DNA of 64,000 bases from positions 1 through 64,000 of the forward strand of contig JAGAQH010000027.1 in NCBI GenBank assembly GCA_017622815.1. Direction: 5' to 3'. The stretch comes from Bacteroidaceae bacterium (GTDB lineage: Bacteria > Bacteroidota > Bacteroidia > Bacteroidales > Bacteroidaceae). Position numbers and translations under genes: made by a program. Below, piece by piece: positions 9,567 to 17,541 of the stretch (the first letter of the stretch is position 1; every line of letters starts with the position of its first letter). A model generated the notes under the pieces. That model did no database searches. It saw nothing but the letters and a program-made list of their open reading frames with translations, and was not told the origin of the DNA.

Positions 9567-11528
9567 ATGGACTACGAACCCATTGTAAGCAATCTGGCAC
9601 AACAGGTGTTTGACGCCCTGGCTCCGCGAATCACTCCGGAGGACATGGAGCGCGTACGCAAGGCCTACCTTCTGGCCAAGGAGGCACATGCACCACAGAA
9701 GCGCAAGTCTGGCGAACCATACATACTGCATCCCATTGCCGTGGCACTCATTGTTGCCAAGGAACTGCAACTGGATGCCAACACAGTCATCACCGCCTTC
9801 CTGCACGACGTGGTGGAGGACACGCCGTACACCGTGGAGGACATACGCCAGCGCTTCGGCAACGACGTGGCCGGATTGGTGAACGTGGTAACAAAGCAGA
9901 AGAAGGAAACCTACCAGACGACCAAGCAGGTGGACAACTACCAGCAGATTCTGGCATCCCTGCACTACGACATCAGGGCCGTGATGGTGAAGATAAGCGA
10001 CCGCCTGCACAACATGCGCACCCTGCAATCCATGCGCCCCGACAAGCAGATGAAGATAGCAGGAGAGACGGATTGCTTCTACGCTCCGCTGGCAAACCGC
10101 CTGGGACTCTTCGAGGTGAAGTCCGACCTGGAGAACCTGTCCTTCAAATACCGTTGCGAACTGGAATACGGCGACATAGAGCGCTGGCTCCAGCAGGACG
10201 AGGCCGACAACCGCGAACGCCTGCAACGTTTCTGCAAAAACGTGAAGGGCACACTGAAGGACCACGGCATACAGTGCAACGTGGAGACCTTCTGGCGACG
10301 CCCCTACTCCATCTGGCGACGCATGAAGCAACAGGACGTGGACTTCTGGCATCTGCCCAACCGCTATTATGTGCGCATAACCTTCTGGGACGACACCCTG
10401 GACGACCCTCTGACCGAGAAGGAAACATGCCTGAAGATATACAACCTGCTCACGCGTGACTTCCGCGAACGCCCGGGCAGCTTCATCAACCAAATCGAGC
10501 AGCCGAAGGAGAACTCCTACCAGTGCCTGCGCCTCATGCTCCTGTCCGAAGAAGGCGTGTGGGAGGATGTGCAGATATGCTCCGAAGCGATGGTGAAAGC
10601 CAGCCAGGTGGGTTGCATCAACGAGATAGGCAGCAACATAGGAAACTGGGTAAAGCGTTTCCGAAAGGTTCTGGAGGACATCGTCAGCCAGGGCAACGAG
10701 GCATTCTTCCTCGAGCACATATCGTCCAGTCTCTACTACGACGACATTACGGTATTCTCCCCAAGCGGAGAAAGTTTCATCCTGCCCAAGGACAGCACCG
10801 TCATAGACTATGCCTTCAAGCAGGGAGACGAGGTTGGCGCACACGCGCACTATGCCTACGTCAACGACATTCTGTGCAGCGTGAAGACCGTCCTGCACGG
10901 AGGCGACTGCGTGAAACTGATAACCTCGCCAGACGCCAAGCCACGCAAGGACTGGATAGACCATTGCCAGACGTATCTGGCCAAGCGCTACCTCAGGCTC
11001 TTCCTCATAGAACGCCGCCTTATCCGTGGCGGAGTGTGCCGCTGCCCGATATGCAAACCTCTGCCCGGCGGCGAGGTGATAGGCATACGCATGCAGGGAA
11101 TACACCCGCACACTTCCGAGTACGAAAACATAACCCTGCACCGCCGTTCATGCCCCGAGGCCATACGCATGGCCAGCAAGTTCGGCGACAATGTGGTAAG
11201 CGTCAACTATGCCGACAATGCCGGCGCACCTCCCATCGAGGTCCACTCCCCCACCTCCATAACCATAAACCGCATCGGCTTCACCTACCCCATCACACTG
11301 GCCATAACCGGTGTGGACAGGCACCGCCTGCTAATGGACCTCACATCGGAGATTGCCGACAGGCTACACCTCAACATGGATTCCCTCTGCATCAGCACCA
11401 AGGACTGCATAGTGGATTGCAAGGTAACGATAATGGTACACGACGTGAAGGAAATGGTCAGCGCCATTGCCCACATAAACCAAATCCCTGGTATTGAGTC
11501 AGTACGCCAAATCAAGTACGAGAAATAA
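9567..11528 (+). CDS. RelA/SpoT-family protein with intact hydrolase and degenerate synthetase
   Basis: This is a 653-residue RSH protein. The HD hydrolase region keeps all expected residues: His55, His80-Asp81 and Glu84-Asp85 in 'LHDVVEDT', and Asp145 in 'DRLHNM'. The synthetase region is eroded. The usual 'NGYQSLHT' reads 'NSYQCLRL' (His lost), 'EVQIRT' reads 'DVQICS', and the catalytic Asp of 'D..AIRV' is replaced in 'RYYVRI'. A TGS-like segment ('FILPKDSTVIDYAF') and a C-terminal ACT domain follow. It probably degrades (p)ppGpp but cannot make it, so a second RSH or small synthetase should exist elsewhere. It is shorter than full-length Rel (about 730). Confidence 0.85.
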   Translation: MDYEPIVSNLAQQVFDALAPRITPEDMERVRKAYLLAKEAHAPQKRKSGEPYILHPIAVALIVAKELQLDANTVITAFLHDVVEDTPYTVEDIRQRFGNDVAGLVNVVTKQKKETYQTTKQVDNYQQILASLHYDIRAVMVKISDRLHNMRTLQSMRPDKQMKIAGETDCFYAPLANRLGLFEVKSDLENLSFKYRCELEYGDIERWLQQDEADNRERLQRFCKNVKGTLKDHGIQCNVETFWRRPYSIWRRMKQQDVDFWHLPNRYYVRITFWDDTLDDPLTEKETCLKIYNLLTRDFRERPGSFINQIEQPKENSYQCLRLMLLSEEGVWEDVQICSEAMVKASQVGCINEIGSNIGNWVKRFRKVLEDIVSQGNEAFFLEHISSSLYYDDITVFSPSGESFILPKDSTVIDYAFKQGDEVGAHAHYAYVNDILCSVKTVLHGGDCVKLITSPDAKPRKDWIDHCQTYLAKRYLRLFLIERRLIRGGVCRCPICKPLPGGEVIGIRMQGIHPHTSEYENITLHRRSCPEAIRMASKFGDNVVSVNYADNAGAPPIEVHSPTSITINRIGFTYPITLAITGVDRHRLLMDLTSEIADRLHLNMDSLCISTKDCIVDCKVTIMVHDVKEMVSAIAHINQIPGIESVRQIKYEK

Positions 11529-11595
11529 ACGCCCAATATAGAGGCGGGACGCAAAAAAATCTCCGGCAAACACCCGTTATTCCAAAATAAATGCT

Positions 11596-11603
11596 TACCT
11601 TTG
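11596..11603 (+). promoter_or_regulatory. -7 box (TACCTTTG) for tRNA-Trp
   Basis: TACCTTTG matches TAnnTTTG and ends 13 bases before the mature 5' end of the tRNA, so transcription would start close to the gene. Confidence 0.6.
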
Positions 11604-11616
11604 CACTTGGAAACAC

Positions 11617-11689
11617 ACGGGAATAGCTCAGTCGGTAGAGCACTGGTCTCCAAAACCAGGTGTCGGGAGTTCGAGCCTCTCTTCCCGTG
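11617..11689 (+). tRNA. tRNA-Trp (anticodon CCA)
   Basis: The acceptor stem ACGGGAA pairs with TTCCCGT and is followed by discriminator G73, as tryptophan tRNAs require. The anticodon loop CTCCAAA gives CCA, and a standard TTCGAGC T-loop is present. CCA is not encoded. A terminator lies about 40 bases downstream. Confidence 0.97.
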
Positions 11690-11729
11690 CGACCGAAAGA
11701 AACATAAGATAAAAGAATAACTCAGTGTA

Positions 11730-11758
11730 GTGCGCATCCCATACGATGCGCACTTTTT
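11730..11758 (+). terminator. Terminator after tRNA-Trp
   Basis: A 9-bp perfect stem (GTGCGCATC / GATGCGCAC) with a 6-base loop is followed by TTTTTG. Confidence 0.85.
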
Positions 11759-11759
11759 G

Positions 11760-12281
11760 TTTCCATAGCCCTAACCTTTCCTCGGGGCAAGGCAACAAGC
11801 CTCCACGTAAAAAAATACTGACATCTACGCGCAAACAACGAATTCTCCCCCATAAGCAGAGGCAGCTCTCAGGAGGGGAAACGTCACTTTTCAGAGAACG
11901 TCTGATACACAGGCACTTGCAACTGCCATAATTCCTCCCCGACAACGCGCCCTTGTCCTCACTGAGAACACGCGCCTGTTCTCACGACAACAAAGGCTTG
12001 TCACCGAGGAGAACACGAGCCGATTCTCGGGACGACAGCAACGAGGAGTCGGGAGAACACCCGAAACACGTCTGGAGGACACCCGAAAACAACCCCTAAA
12101 GCACGTAATAAATCTTGACACGAAACATCATACATAGGCAGGATGCCACCCTCCATGCTCCGGACACCTTCTTCGCAATATGCAGCCGGCTACATCACAG
12201 GCTCACGACACTTTCACCCATAATATTGCAATGACAGAGGCTTTTTCACCTCTCCGGCTTCCGTATTTCAGCATTTTTAAC
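11760..12281. other. Intergenic region without a recognisable gene
   Basis: About 520 bases hold no convincing coding frame. Between about 11960 and 12095 there is a loose series of related segments built on 'GAGAACACG' and 'GGAGAACAC' with nearby partial complements ('GTTCTC', 'ATTCTC'), possibly decayed repeats. The open frames here lack a start context and family resemblance. Confidence 0.5.
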
Positions 12282-12289
12282 TAACTTTG
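12282..12289 (+). promoter_or_regulatory. -7 box (TAACTTTG) for the Oar-type receptor operon
   Basis: TAACTTTG is preceded by an AT-rich stretch and lies 48 bases before the receptor start; the predicted leader is AT-rich, as is usual for highly expressed Bacteroidota genes. Confidence 0.6.
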
Positions 12290-12337
12290 CGTCATCATTA
12301 ACAAATTATCATTTATAATAAATTCAACTAATTCATC

Positions 12338-15300
12338 ATGTTTAAGACAATGAGGTCATTTTGGGTAGCGGCACTGTTGCTGTTCGCTACCGTTGTTTCC
12401 GCACAGGTAACAACCTCTGGAATGAGCGGTAAGTTGACGGATGAGAAGAAGGAGGCCATCATCGGCGCCATCGTCCAAGCCGTACACCAACCCTCAGGTT
12501 CACGTTACTCTACCGTAACAAACCTGGACGGACGTTTCAACATCCAGGGTATGCGTCCCGGCGGTCCCTATGAGGTGCAGATCCGCTATGTAGGTTTCAA
12601 ACCCAAGAGCGTGAAGAACATCACTCTGGAACTGGGTGAAACCTACAACATGAACATTGTTATCAACGAGGATGCCAAGCAAATGGACGAGTTGGTAGTA
12701 GTGGGTAGTTCTTCAAAGTTTGCTGGAGAGAAGACTGGTGCTTCAACCAACATCAGCAATGCACAGCTCGAGTCTATGCCAACCATCAGCCGCAGCATCA
12801 CCGACATCACACGCCTGTCTCCCTATGGTGGCAATGGCATGAACTTTGCCGGTGTGGACGGTCGTACCGCCAACTTCACCGTGGACGGTGCCAACTTCAA
12901 CAACAACTTCGGTCTTAGCGACGGTCTCCCCGGTGGCGGCAGCCCCATCTCCATCGATGCGATCGAGGAACTCCAGGTTGTCATCTCTCCCTTCGACGTT
13001 CGCCAGACCAACTTCATCGGCGGTGGTGTGAATGCCATTACCAAGTCTGGTACCAACAAGTTCAAGGGTACAGCCTACGTACACCACCACAACGAGAACA
13101 TGCGTGGTGATGTAGTTTACGGACAGACCATACCCGGTGCTCGCGACCGCGACAGAAGCACTACATACGGTGCCACATTCGGCGGTCCCATCATCAAGGA
13201 CAAGCTGTTCTTCTTCGCCAATGCAGAGTATGAAGCATCCCCCTCTGTTGCAGTACGTTGGAGACCTTCTGTAGACGGAAAGGGTAGCGAGGAGCAGTAT
13301 CTCTCCTATACTACCGTTGCCGACATGGAACGCGTACAGGAGTTCGTCAAAACAAAATATGGCTACAACACCGGTTCGTTCACCGACTTCCCTGCCGACG
13401 AGAGCAATCTGAAGTTGCTGGCACGTGTTGACTGGAATATAAACGACCGAAACAAGTTGGCCGTTCGCTACAACTATACCAAGAACACCGCATGGAATGC
13501 ACCCAACGTGTCTTCTATGGATGGCGGCGAACGATCTGCATTTGGACGCACTTCACTCTACTCCATGCCATTTGCCAACTCCATGTACTCCATGAACAAC
13601 TTGGTGCACTCCGCATCAGTAGATCTGAACAGTCGTATCACCAACAACCTGTCCAATCAGTTCCTGGCTACATTCTCAAAACTTGACGATGTCCGCGGCT
13701 CCAACTCTGATGAATTCCCCTTCATAGACATTCATGACGGCACCAACACCACCACTCAGTACATGGCTCTGGGTTACGAGCTCTTCACCTGGAACAATGC
13801 CGTGCACAACACCGTATTCAACATCAAGGACGACATAACATACTACACCGGAAACCATAAGATTATTGCAGGTATCAGCTATGAGTACCAGATGGCGGAC
13901 AACCAGTATATGCGTAATGGTACTGGTTACTATCGCTATCGTAGCGTGGACGACTTCATCAACGGTGCTACACCCGAAGTGGTATGTCTGACCTATGGTT
14001 ATGATGGTGAAACTGCTCCCGCCGCACGCGTACGCTTCAGCAAGCTGGGCATCTACGGACAGGAGGAGTGGAATGCTACCGACAACTTCAAACTTACCGC
14101 TGGCCTGCGTCTGGACGGTTTGTTCTTCAACAACAGTGACCTGATGACCAACAATGCCATCAAGGAGCTTGACTACAACGGACGTCACATTGATACCGGC
14201 AAGTGGCCCGGTGCACAGGTGTCAGTTTCTCCCCGAATAGGTTTTGTTTACGACATCATGGGCGACAAGTCCCTGAAACTCCGCGGCGGTACCGGTCTCT
14301 TCTCCGGTCGCCTGCCCTTGGTATTCTTCACCAATATGCCTACAAATGGCGGTATGGTTCAGTACCAGGCTCAGCTCGGCCCCAAGAGCAACTACAACTA
14401 CCTGCCCGACGAGGTGAAGGCAAAGTATGGCGACATGGGTGCCATAATGTCTGAGTTTGCCGGCGGCCTTGTAAAGGAGGACGGCAAGTCATACACCCAG
14501 TCCCTGCGCGACAAGCTCATCGGCATGGGTTTCCCCAGCACCGTAAGTCCTGAGGATGGCACACGTCCCTCTTCTATCTCTGCCGTGGACCCCAACTTCA
14601 AGATGCCTCAGGTATGGAAGACTTCTTTGGCAGTAGATTATGTCTTGCCTGTTTCCTTCCCCTTCACTATTTCTGCCGAGGGTATCTTCAACAAGACCGT
14701 CAACGCAGCCACCATCTCCGACTGGAGCATCATGCCTGTAGAGGGTTTTGCACGCTTCAACGGTGCTGACGCTCGCCCCATCTATCCCTCTTCATTCCGC
14801 TCAGGCACCAAGGCCTTCGTTCTGGAGAACACCAGCAAGGGTTATGGTTGGTCAGCCAACGTGAGTATGAACATGCGTCCCATCAAGGAACTGGAATTGA
14901 TGGCTTCTTACACACATACCGTTTCTAAGGAGGTCACAGGTCTGCCAGGTTCTAATGCCGAATCAGCATTCACTTATGTTCCCACCGTCAACGGTCCCAA
15001 CAACATTGCCTTGCACAACTCCGAGTACGTTACTCCCAACCGTGTTCTTGCCGGTGCTACCTTCCACATGAAGAACAGCCACTTCAGCCTTATCTACGAG
15101 GCATGGAACGGCGGTTACAACTACTCTTACATGACCGCAAACGACATGAACGGTGACGGTTACAACTACGATGCCCTCTACATCCCCACCGACGAGCAGG
15201 TTGCCAACAACGAGTTCCGATTCGTAAGCGCAGGCGACCGCGACCGCTTCATGGACTTTGTTCATGGCGACAGCTACCTGAGCAAGAACCAGGGCAAGTA

Positions 15301-15643
15301 TGCCGAGGCTTATAGCGTATACAATCCCTGGGTACACCGTTTGGACCTGAGCTACAAGCACGACTTCAAGATCAAGTGCGGCAAGAACCTGAACACCATC
15401 CAGCTGAGCCTCGACATGAAGAACGTACTGAACCTGTTCAGTTCTGAACTGGGCGTAAGCAAGACAATGAACTCCGACCTCAACTCTGGCCGTATCCTCA
15501 AGTTCGAGGGCACCGATGCCGAGGGTTATGCTCTGTTCTCTACTCCCGAGAAGGTGAATGCCAACACTCAGACATGGGTTCCCAACTACTCTATCGGCCA
15601 GTGCTGGAACATCGCAGTGGGTATAAAGTATATGTTTAACTAA
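12338..15643 (+). CDS. Oar-type TonB-dependent outer membrane receptor
   Basis: This 1101-residue protein starts with a signal peptide (about residues 1-22). A carboxypeptidase-regulatory-like beta-sandwich follows ('GKLTDEKKEAIIGAIVQAVH...', about 30-120), then a plug domain ('TNISNAQLESMPTISRSITDI') and a large beta-barrel ending near a C-terminal aromatic (YMFN). The plug contains 'NFTVDGANFNNNFGL', typical of the Oar group rather than SusC. No SusD-like gene is adjacent. Instead a BACON/OB-fold lipoprotein starts 17 bases after the stop, so the two are likely cotranscribed and may form a surface complex. The substrate is unknown. Confidence 0.88.
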   Translation: MFKTMRSFWVAALLLFATVVSAQVTTSGMSGKLTDEKKEAIIGAIVQAVHQPSGSRYSTVTNLDGRFNIQGMRPGGPYEVQIRYVGFKPKSVKNITLELGETYNMNIVINEDAKQMDELVVVGSSSKFAGEKTGASTNISNAQLESMPTISRSITDITRLSPYGGNGMNFAGVDGRTANFTVDGANFNNNFGLSDGLPGGGSPISIDAIEELQVVISPFDVRQTNFIGGGVNAITKSGTNKFKGTAYVHHHNENMRGDVVYGQTIPGARDRDRSTTYGATFGGPIIKDKLFFFANAEYEASPSVAVRWRPSVDGKGSEEQYLSYTTVADMERVQEFVKTKYGYNTGSFTDFPADESNLKLLARVDWNINDRNKLAVRYNYTKNTAWNAPNVSSMDGGERSAFGRTSLYSMPFANSMYSMNNLVHSASVDLNSRITNNLSNQFLATFSKLDDVRGSNSDEFPFIDIHDGTNTTTQYMALGYELFTWNNAVHNTVFNIKDDITYYTGNHKIIAGISYEYQMADNQYMRNGTGYYRYRSVDDFINGATPEVVCLTYGYDGETAPAARVRFSKLGIYGQEEWNATDNFKLTAGLRLDGLFFNNSDLMTNNAIKELDYNGRHIDTGKWPGAQVSVSPRIGFVYDIMGDKSLKLRGGTGLFSGRLPLVFFTNMPTNGGMVQYQAQLGPKSNYNYLPDEVKAKYGDMGAIMSEFAGGLVKEDGKSYTQSLRDKLIGMGFPSTVSPEDGTRPSSISAVDPNFKMPQVWKTSLAVDYVLPVSFPFTISAEGIFNKTVNAATISDWSIMPVEGFARFNGADARPIYPSSFRSGTKAFVLENTSKGYGWSANVSMNMRPIKELELMASYTHTVSKEVTGLPGSNAESAFTYVPTVNGPNNIALHNSEYVTPNRVLAGATFHMKNSHFSLIYEAWNGGYNYSYMTANDMNGDGYNYDALYIPTDEQVANNEFRFVSAGDRDRFMDFVHGDSYLSKNQGKYAEAYSVYNPWVHRLDLSYKHDFKIKCGKNLNTIQLSLDMKNVLNLFSSELGVSKTMNSDLNSGRILKFEGTDAEGYALFSTPEKVNANTQTWVPNYSIGQCWNIAVGIKYMFN

Positions 15644-15660
15644 AGAACCATAGACACAAT

Positions 15661-17190
15661 ATGAAATTCAAATCAATATTAACACTCATCTTCTCCACCC
15701 TGCTCCTGGCAGGATGTTCGGAAGACCAGGTTCTGGGCACCTTCGGCGACCTGAACCTGTCCACCACCTATATCAGCATACCTGCTGAAGGTGGTGACGT
15801 GAAAGTAACCCTCAATGCCGGCGAGGCATGGGAGTTCAGCGCAGAGAAAGACTTTGCTATTCCCGAGTGGATTACAGTGTCCCAGACAAGCGGTGAAGCC
15901 GGCAAGACTGAGCTCACTTTCTCTGCCGAGGCTTCAGATGCCGGCCGCGAAGCAGAATTGAAGATAGTTTCAGGCACAAAGAGTCAGTTCCTGAAGGTGC
16001 GCCAGGGCGAGATGACCGCATCCAAGGCTACCTGTAAGGAAGTAAACGAGGCTCCCGACGGCAAGTCCTTCGTTGTATCCGGTACTATCACCAAGATTGT
16101 CAACACCACTTATGGCAACTGGTACATGACCGACGGTACCGCAGAACTCTACATCTACGGCACTCTGGATGCAGAAGGCCAGACGAAGAACTTCACCAGC
16201 CTGGGCCTGGAGGTAGGCGACAAGGTTACTATCGAAGGTCCCAAGAGTTCATACAATGGTGACCCGCAGATGGTGAACGTAACCGTACTGGACATCGAGA
16301 AGGCTCTCCTCAAGATAGTAAGCGAGGCCACAGAGGTAGACAAGGAAGGCGGCGTTCTGGAGATTAAACTGGCCAGCAAGGGCAAGGGCGCATTCTTCTC
16401 CGTTGCCGACGAGTGTCAGGACTGGATTTCATACAGTGATGCAGAATACATAGACGGCGTTCCCACCAAGTTGGAGCCCAACCCTGCCGACACTATCGTC
16501 TACACCTTCGACATCGCTCCCAATGACGGTAGTGCACGCGAAGGCAGCATCTCGTTCTTTGCCAACGAAGGCGAGCCCATCCCCTACACATTCACACAGG
16601 CCGGTGGTATTGCCGACGTTACCGTGGCTCAATTCCTTGCCGCCGAGGTGGACGATGCCAAGCAGTACCGCATCGTGGGTCATGTGACCGGTTTCAACAA
16701 CTACAACAACAACTTCTACGTTAAGGATTACACCGGCGAAGTGTATGCATACTATGTAAACACCCAGGGCCAGACTCTCGCTATAGGCGACTTCGTTACC
16801 GTTGTAGGCAAGCGTAGCGAGTACAAGGGTACACCTCAGATGCCTAAGGGCACACTGCTGGAGAAGTACACCGCAACTCCCGAGGTCAGCGTGGCTGAGT
16901 TCCTTACCAAGGAGGATGCTACCGACGTATACTACAAACTCACCGGCACAATCACCAACATAGCCAATCCCACCTATGGCAATCTGACTCTGCAGGATGC
17001 CAATGGCGATGACGTCTATGTATATGGTATCCTTCCCGGCTATGGTGCCACAGGCGATGCCAAGAAGGGTATGGTTGAAGCCAAGGGCCTGAAGGTGGGC
17101 GACACCATCACCATCGTGGGCAACAAGGCCTCCTATAAGGGAAGTCCCCAGGTTGGCAACGCTGTGTATATGTCACACACTTCAAACTAA
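15661..17190 (+). CDS. Surface lipoprotein with BACON and OB-fold-like repeats
   Basis: This is a 509-residue protein with a lipoprotein signal (LLLAGC, Cys at about residue 19). The domain order read from sequence is: a BACON-type beta-sandwich (about 30-115, 'WITVSQTSGEAG'); an OB-fold-like module (about 120-220, 'GTITKIVNTTYGNWYMTDGTAELYIYG'); a second BACON-like domain (about 230-330); and two more OB-like modules ('VGHVTGFNNYNNNFYVKD', 'GTITNIANPTYGNLTLQD'). No catalytic motif is visible, so it is probably a binding protein. Its tight link to the receptor upstream suggests a paired surface role, with ligand unknown. Confidence 0.8.
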   Translation: MKFKSILTLIFSTLLLAGCSEDQVLGTFGDLNLSTTYISIPAEGGDVKVTLNAGEAWEFSAEKDFAIPEWITVSQTSGEAGKTELTFSAEASDAGREAELKIVSGTKSQFLKVRQGEMTASKATCKEVNEAPDGKSFVVSGTITKIVNTTYGNWYMTDGTAELYIYGTLDAEGQTKNFTSLGLEVGDKVTIEGPKSSYNGDPQMVNVTVLDIEKALLKIVSEATEVDKEGGVLEIKLASKGKGAFFSVADECQDWISYSDAEYIDGVPTKLEPNPADTIVYTFDIAPNDGSAREGSISFFANEGEPIPYTFTQAGGIADVTVAQFLAAEVDDAKQYRIVGHVTGFNNYNNNFYVKDYTGEVYAYYVNTQGQTLAIGDFVTVVGKRSEYKGTPQMPKGTLLEKYTATPEVSVAEFLTKEDATDVYYKLTGTITNIANPTYGNLTLQDANGDDVYVYGILPGYGATGDAKKGMVEAKGLKVGDTITIVGNKASYKGSPQVGNAVYMSHTSN

Positions 17191-17226
17191 ACTTGCATAC
17201 TTTGGCATAACGCCAGACATTCATGG

Positions 17227-17260
17227 AAAGGAGCAGAATTAACCTCTGCTCCTTTCTTGT
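17227..17260 (+). terminator. Terminator of the receptor-lipoprotein operon
   Basis: An 11-bp perfect stem (AAAGGAGCAGA / TCTGCTCCTTT) with a 7-base loop is followed by CTTGTG. It lies 36 bases past the lipoprotein stop. Confidence 0.8.
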
Positions 17261-17273
17261 GTTATTGGTGTCC

Positions 17274-17342
17274 GGTAAACGGGATACCTACCTTATTGAG
17301 TTACATTGCCGTCAGGTAAACGGGAATAATCTTATTGAGTTA
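17274..17342. repeat. Two-copy direct repeat of about 40 bp between convergent genes
   Basis: GGTAAACGGGA occurs at 17274 and 17315, and CTTATTGAGTTA at 17292 and 17331, so a unit of about 40 bp is duplicated with small differences. The rest of the 17260-17475 gap shows no gene. Confidence 0.7.
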
Positions 17343-17475
17343 TAGGGGTTCATCTTGTGCCAAGCCCTTATTTGGGCATGGAGTAAAGGACAGACCCCTT
17401 CGTCGCTTCACTTGCCTGGCGCTTTGGCATCGCAGTTGTGAGGGACATACATCCTTGTGTAAACAAACCATAAGA

Positions 17476-17515
17476 CAAAAAGCTCCCCCGAATGCCTGTG
17501 CATGTTCGGGGGAGC
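17476..17515 (-). terminator. Terminator of the esterase-sialidase gene
   Basis: On the minus strand an 11-bp perfect stem (GCTCCCCCGAA / TTCGGGGGAGC) with a 12-base loop is followed by a TTTTTG tract. It lies 27 bases after the stop codon. Confidence 0.85.
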
Positions 17516-17541
17516 CTGCTACTTGCTATAAAATAACCTGG

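Noticed and set aside
9540..11141. 533-codon minus-strand frame
   Set aside because: It lies wholly antisense to the RSH gene, which is a clear family match with its own promoter.
11628..12121. Small minus-strand frames downstream of tRNA-Trp
   Set aside because: They overlap the tRNA or low-complexity sequence, with no start context or family pattern.
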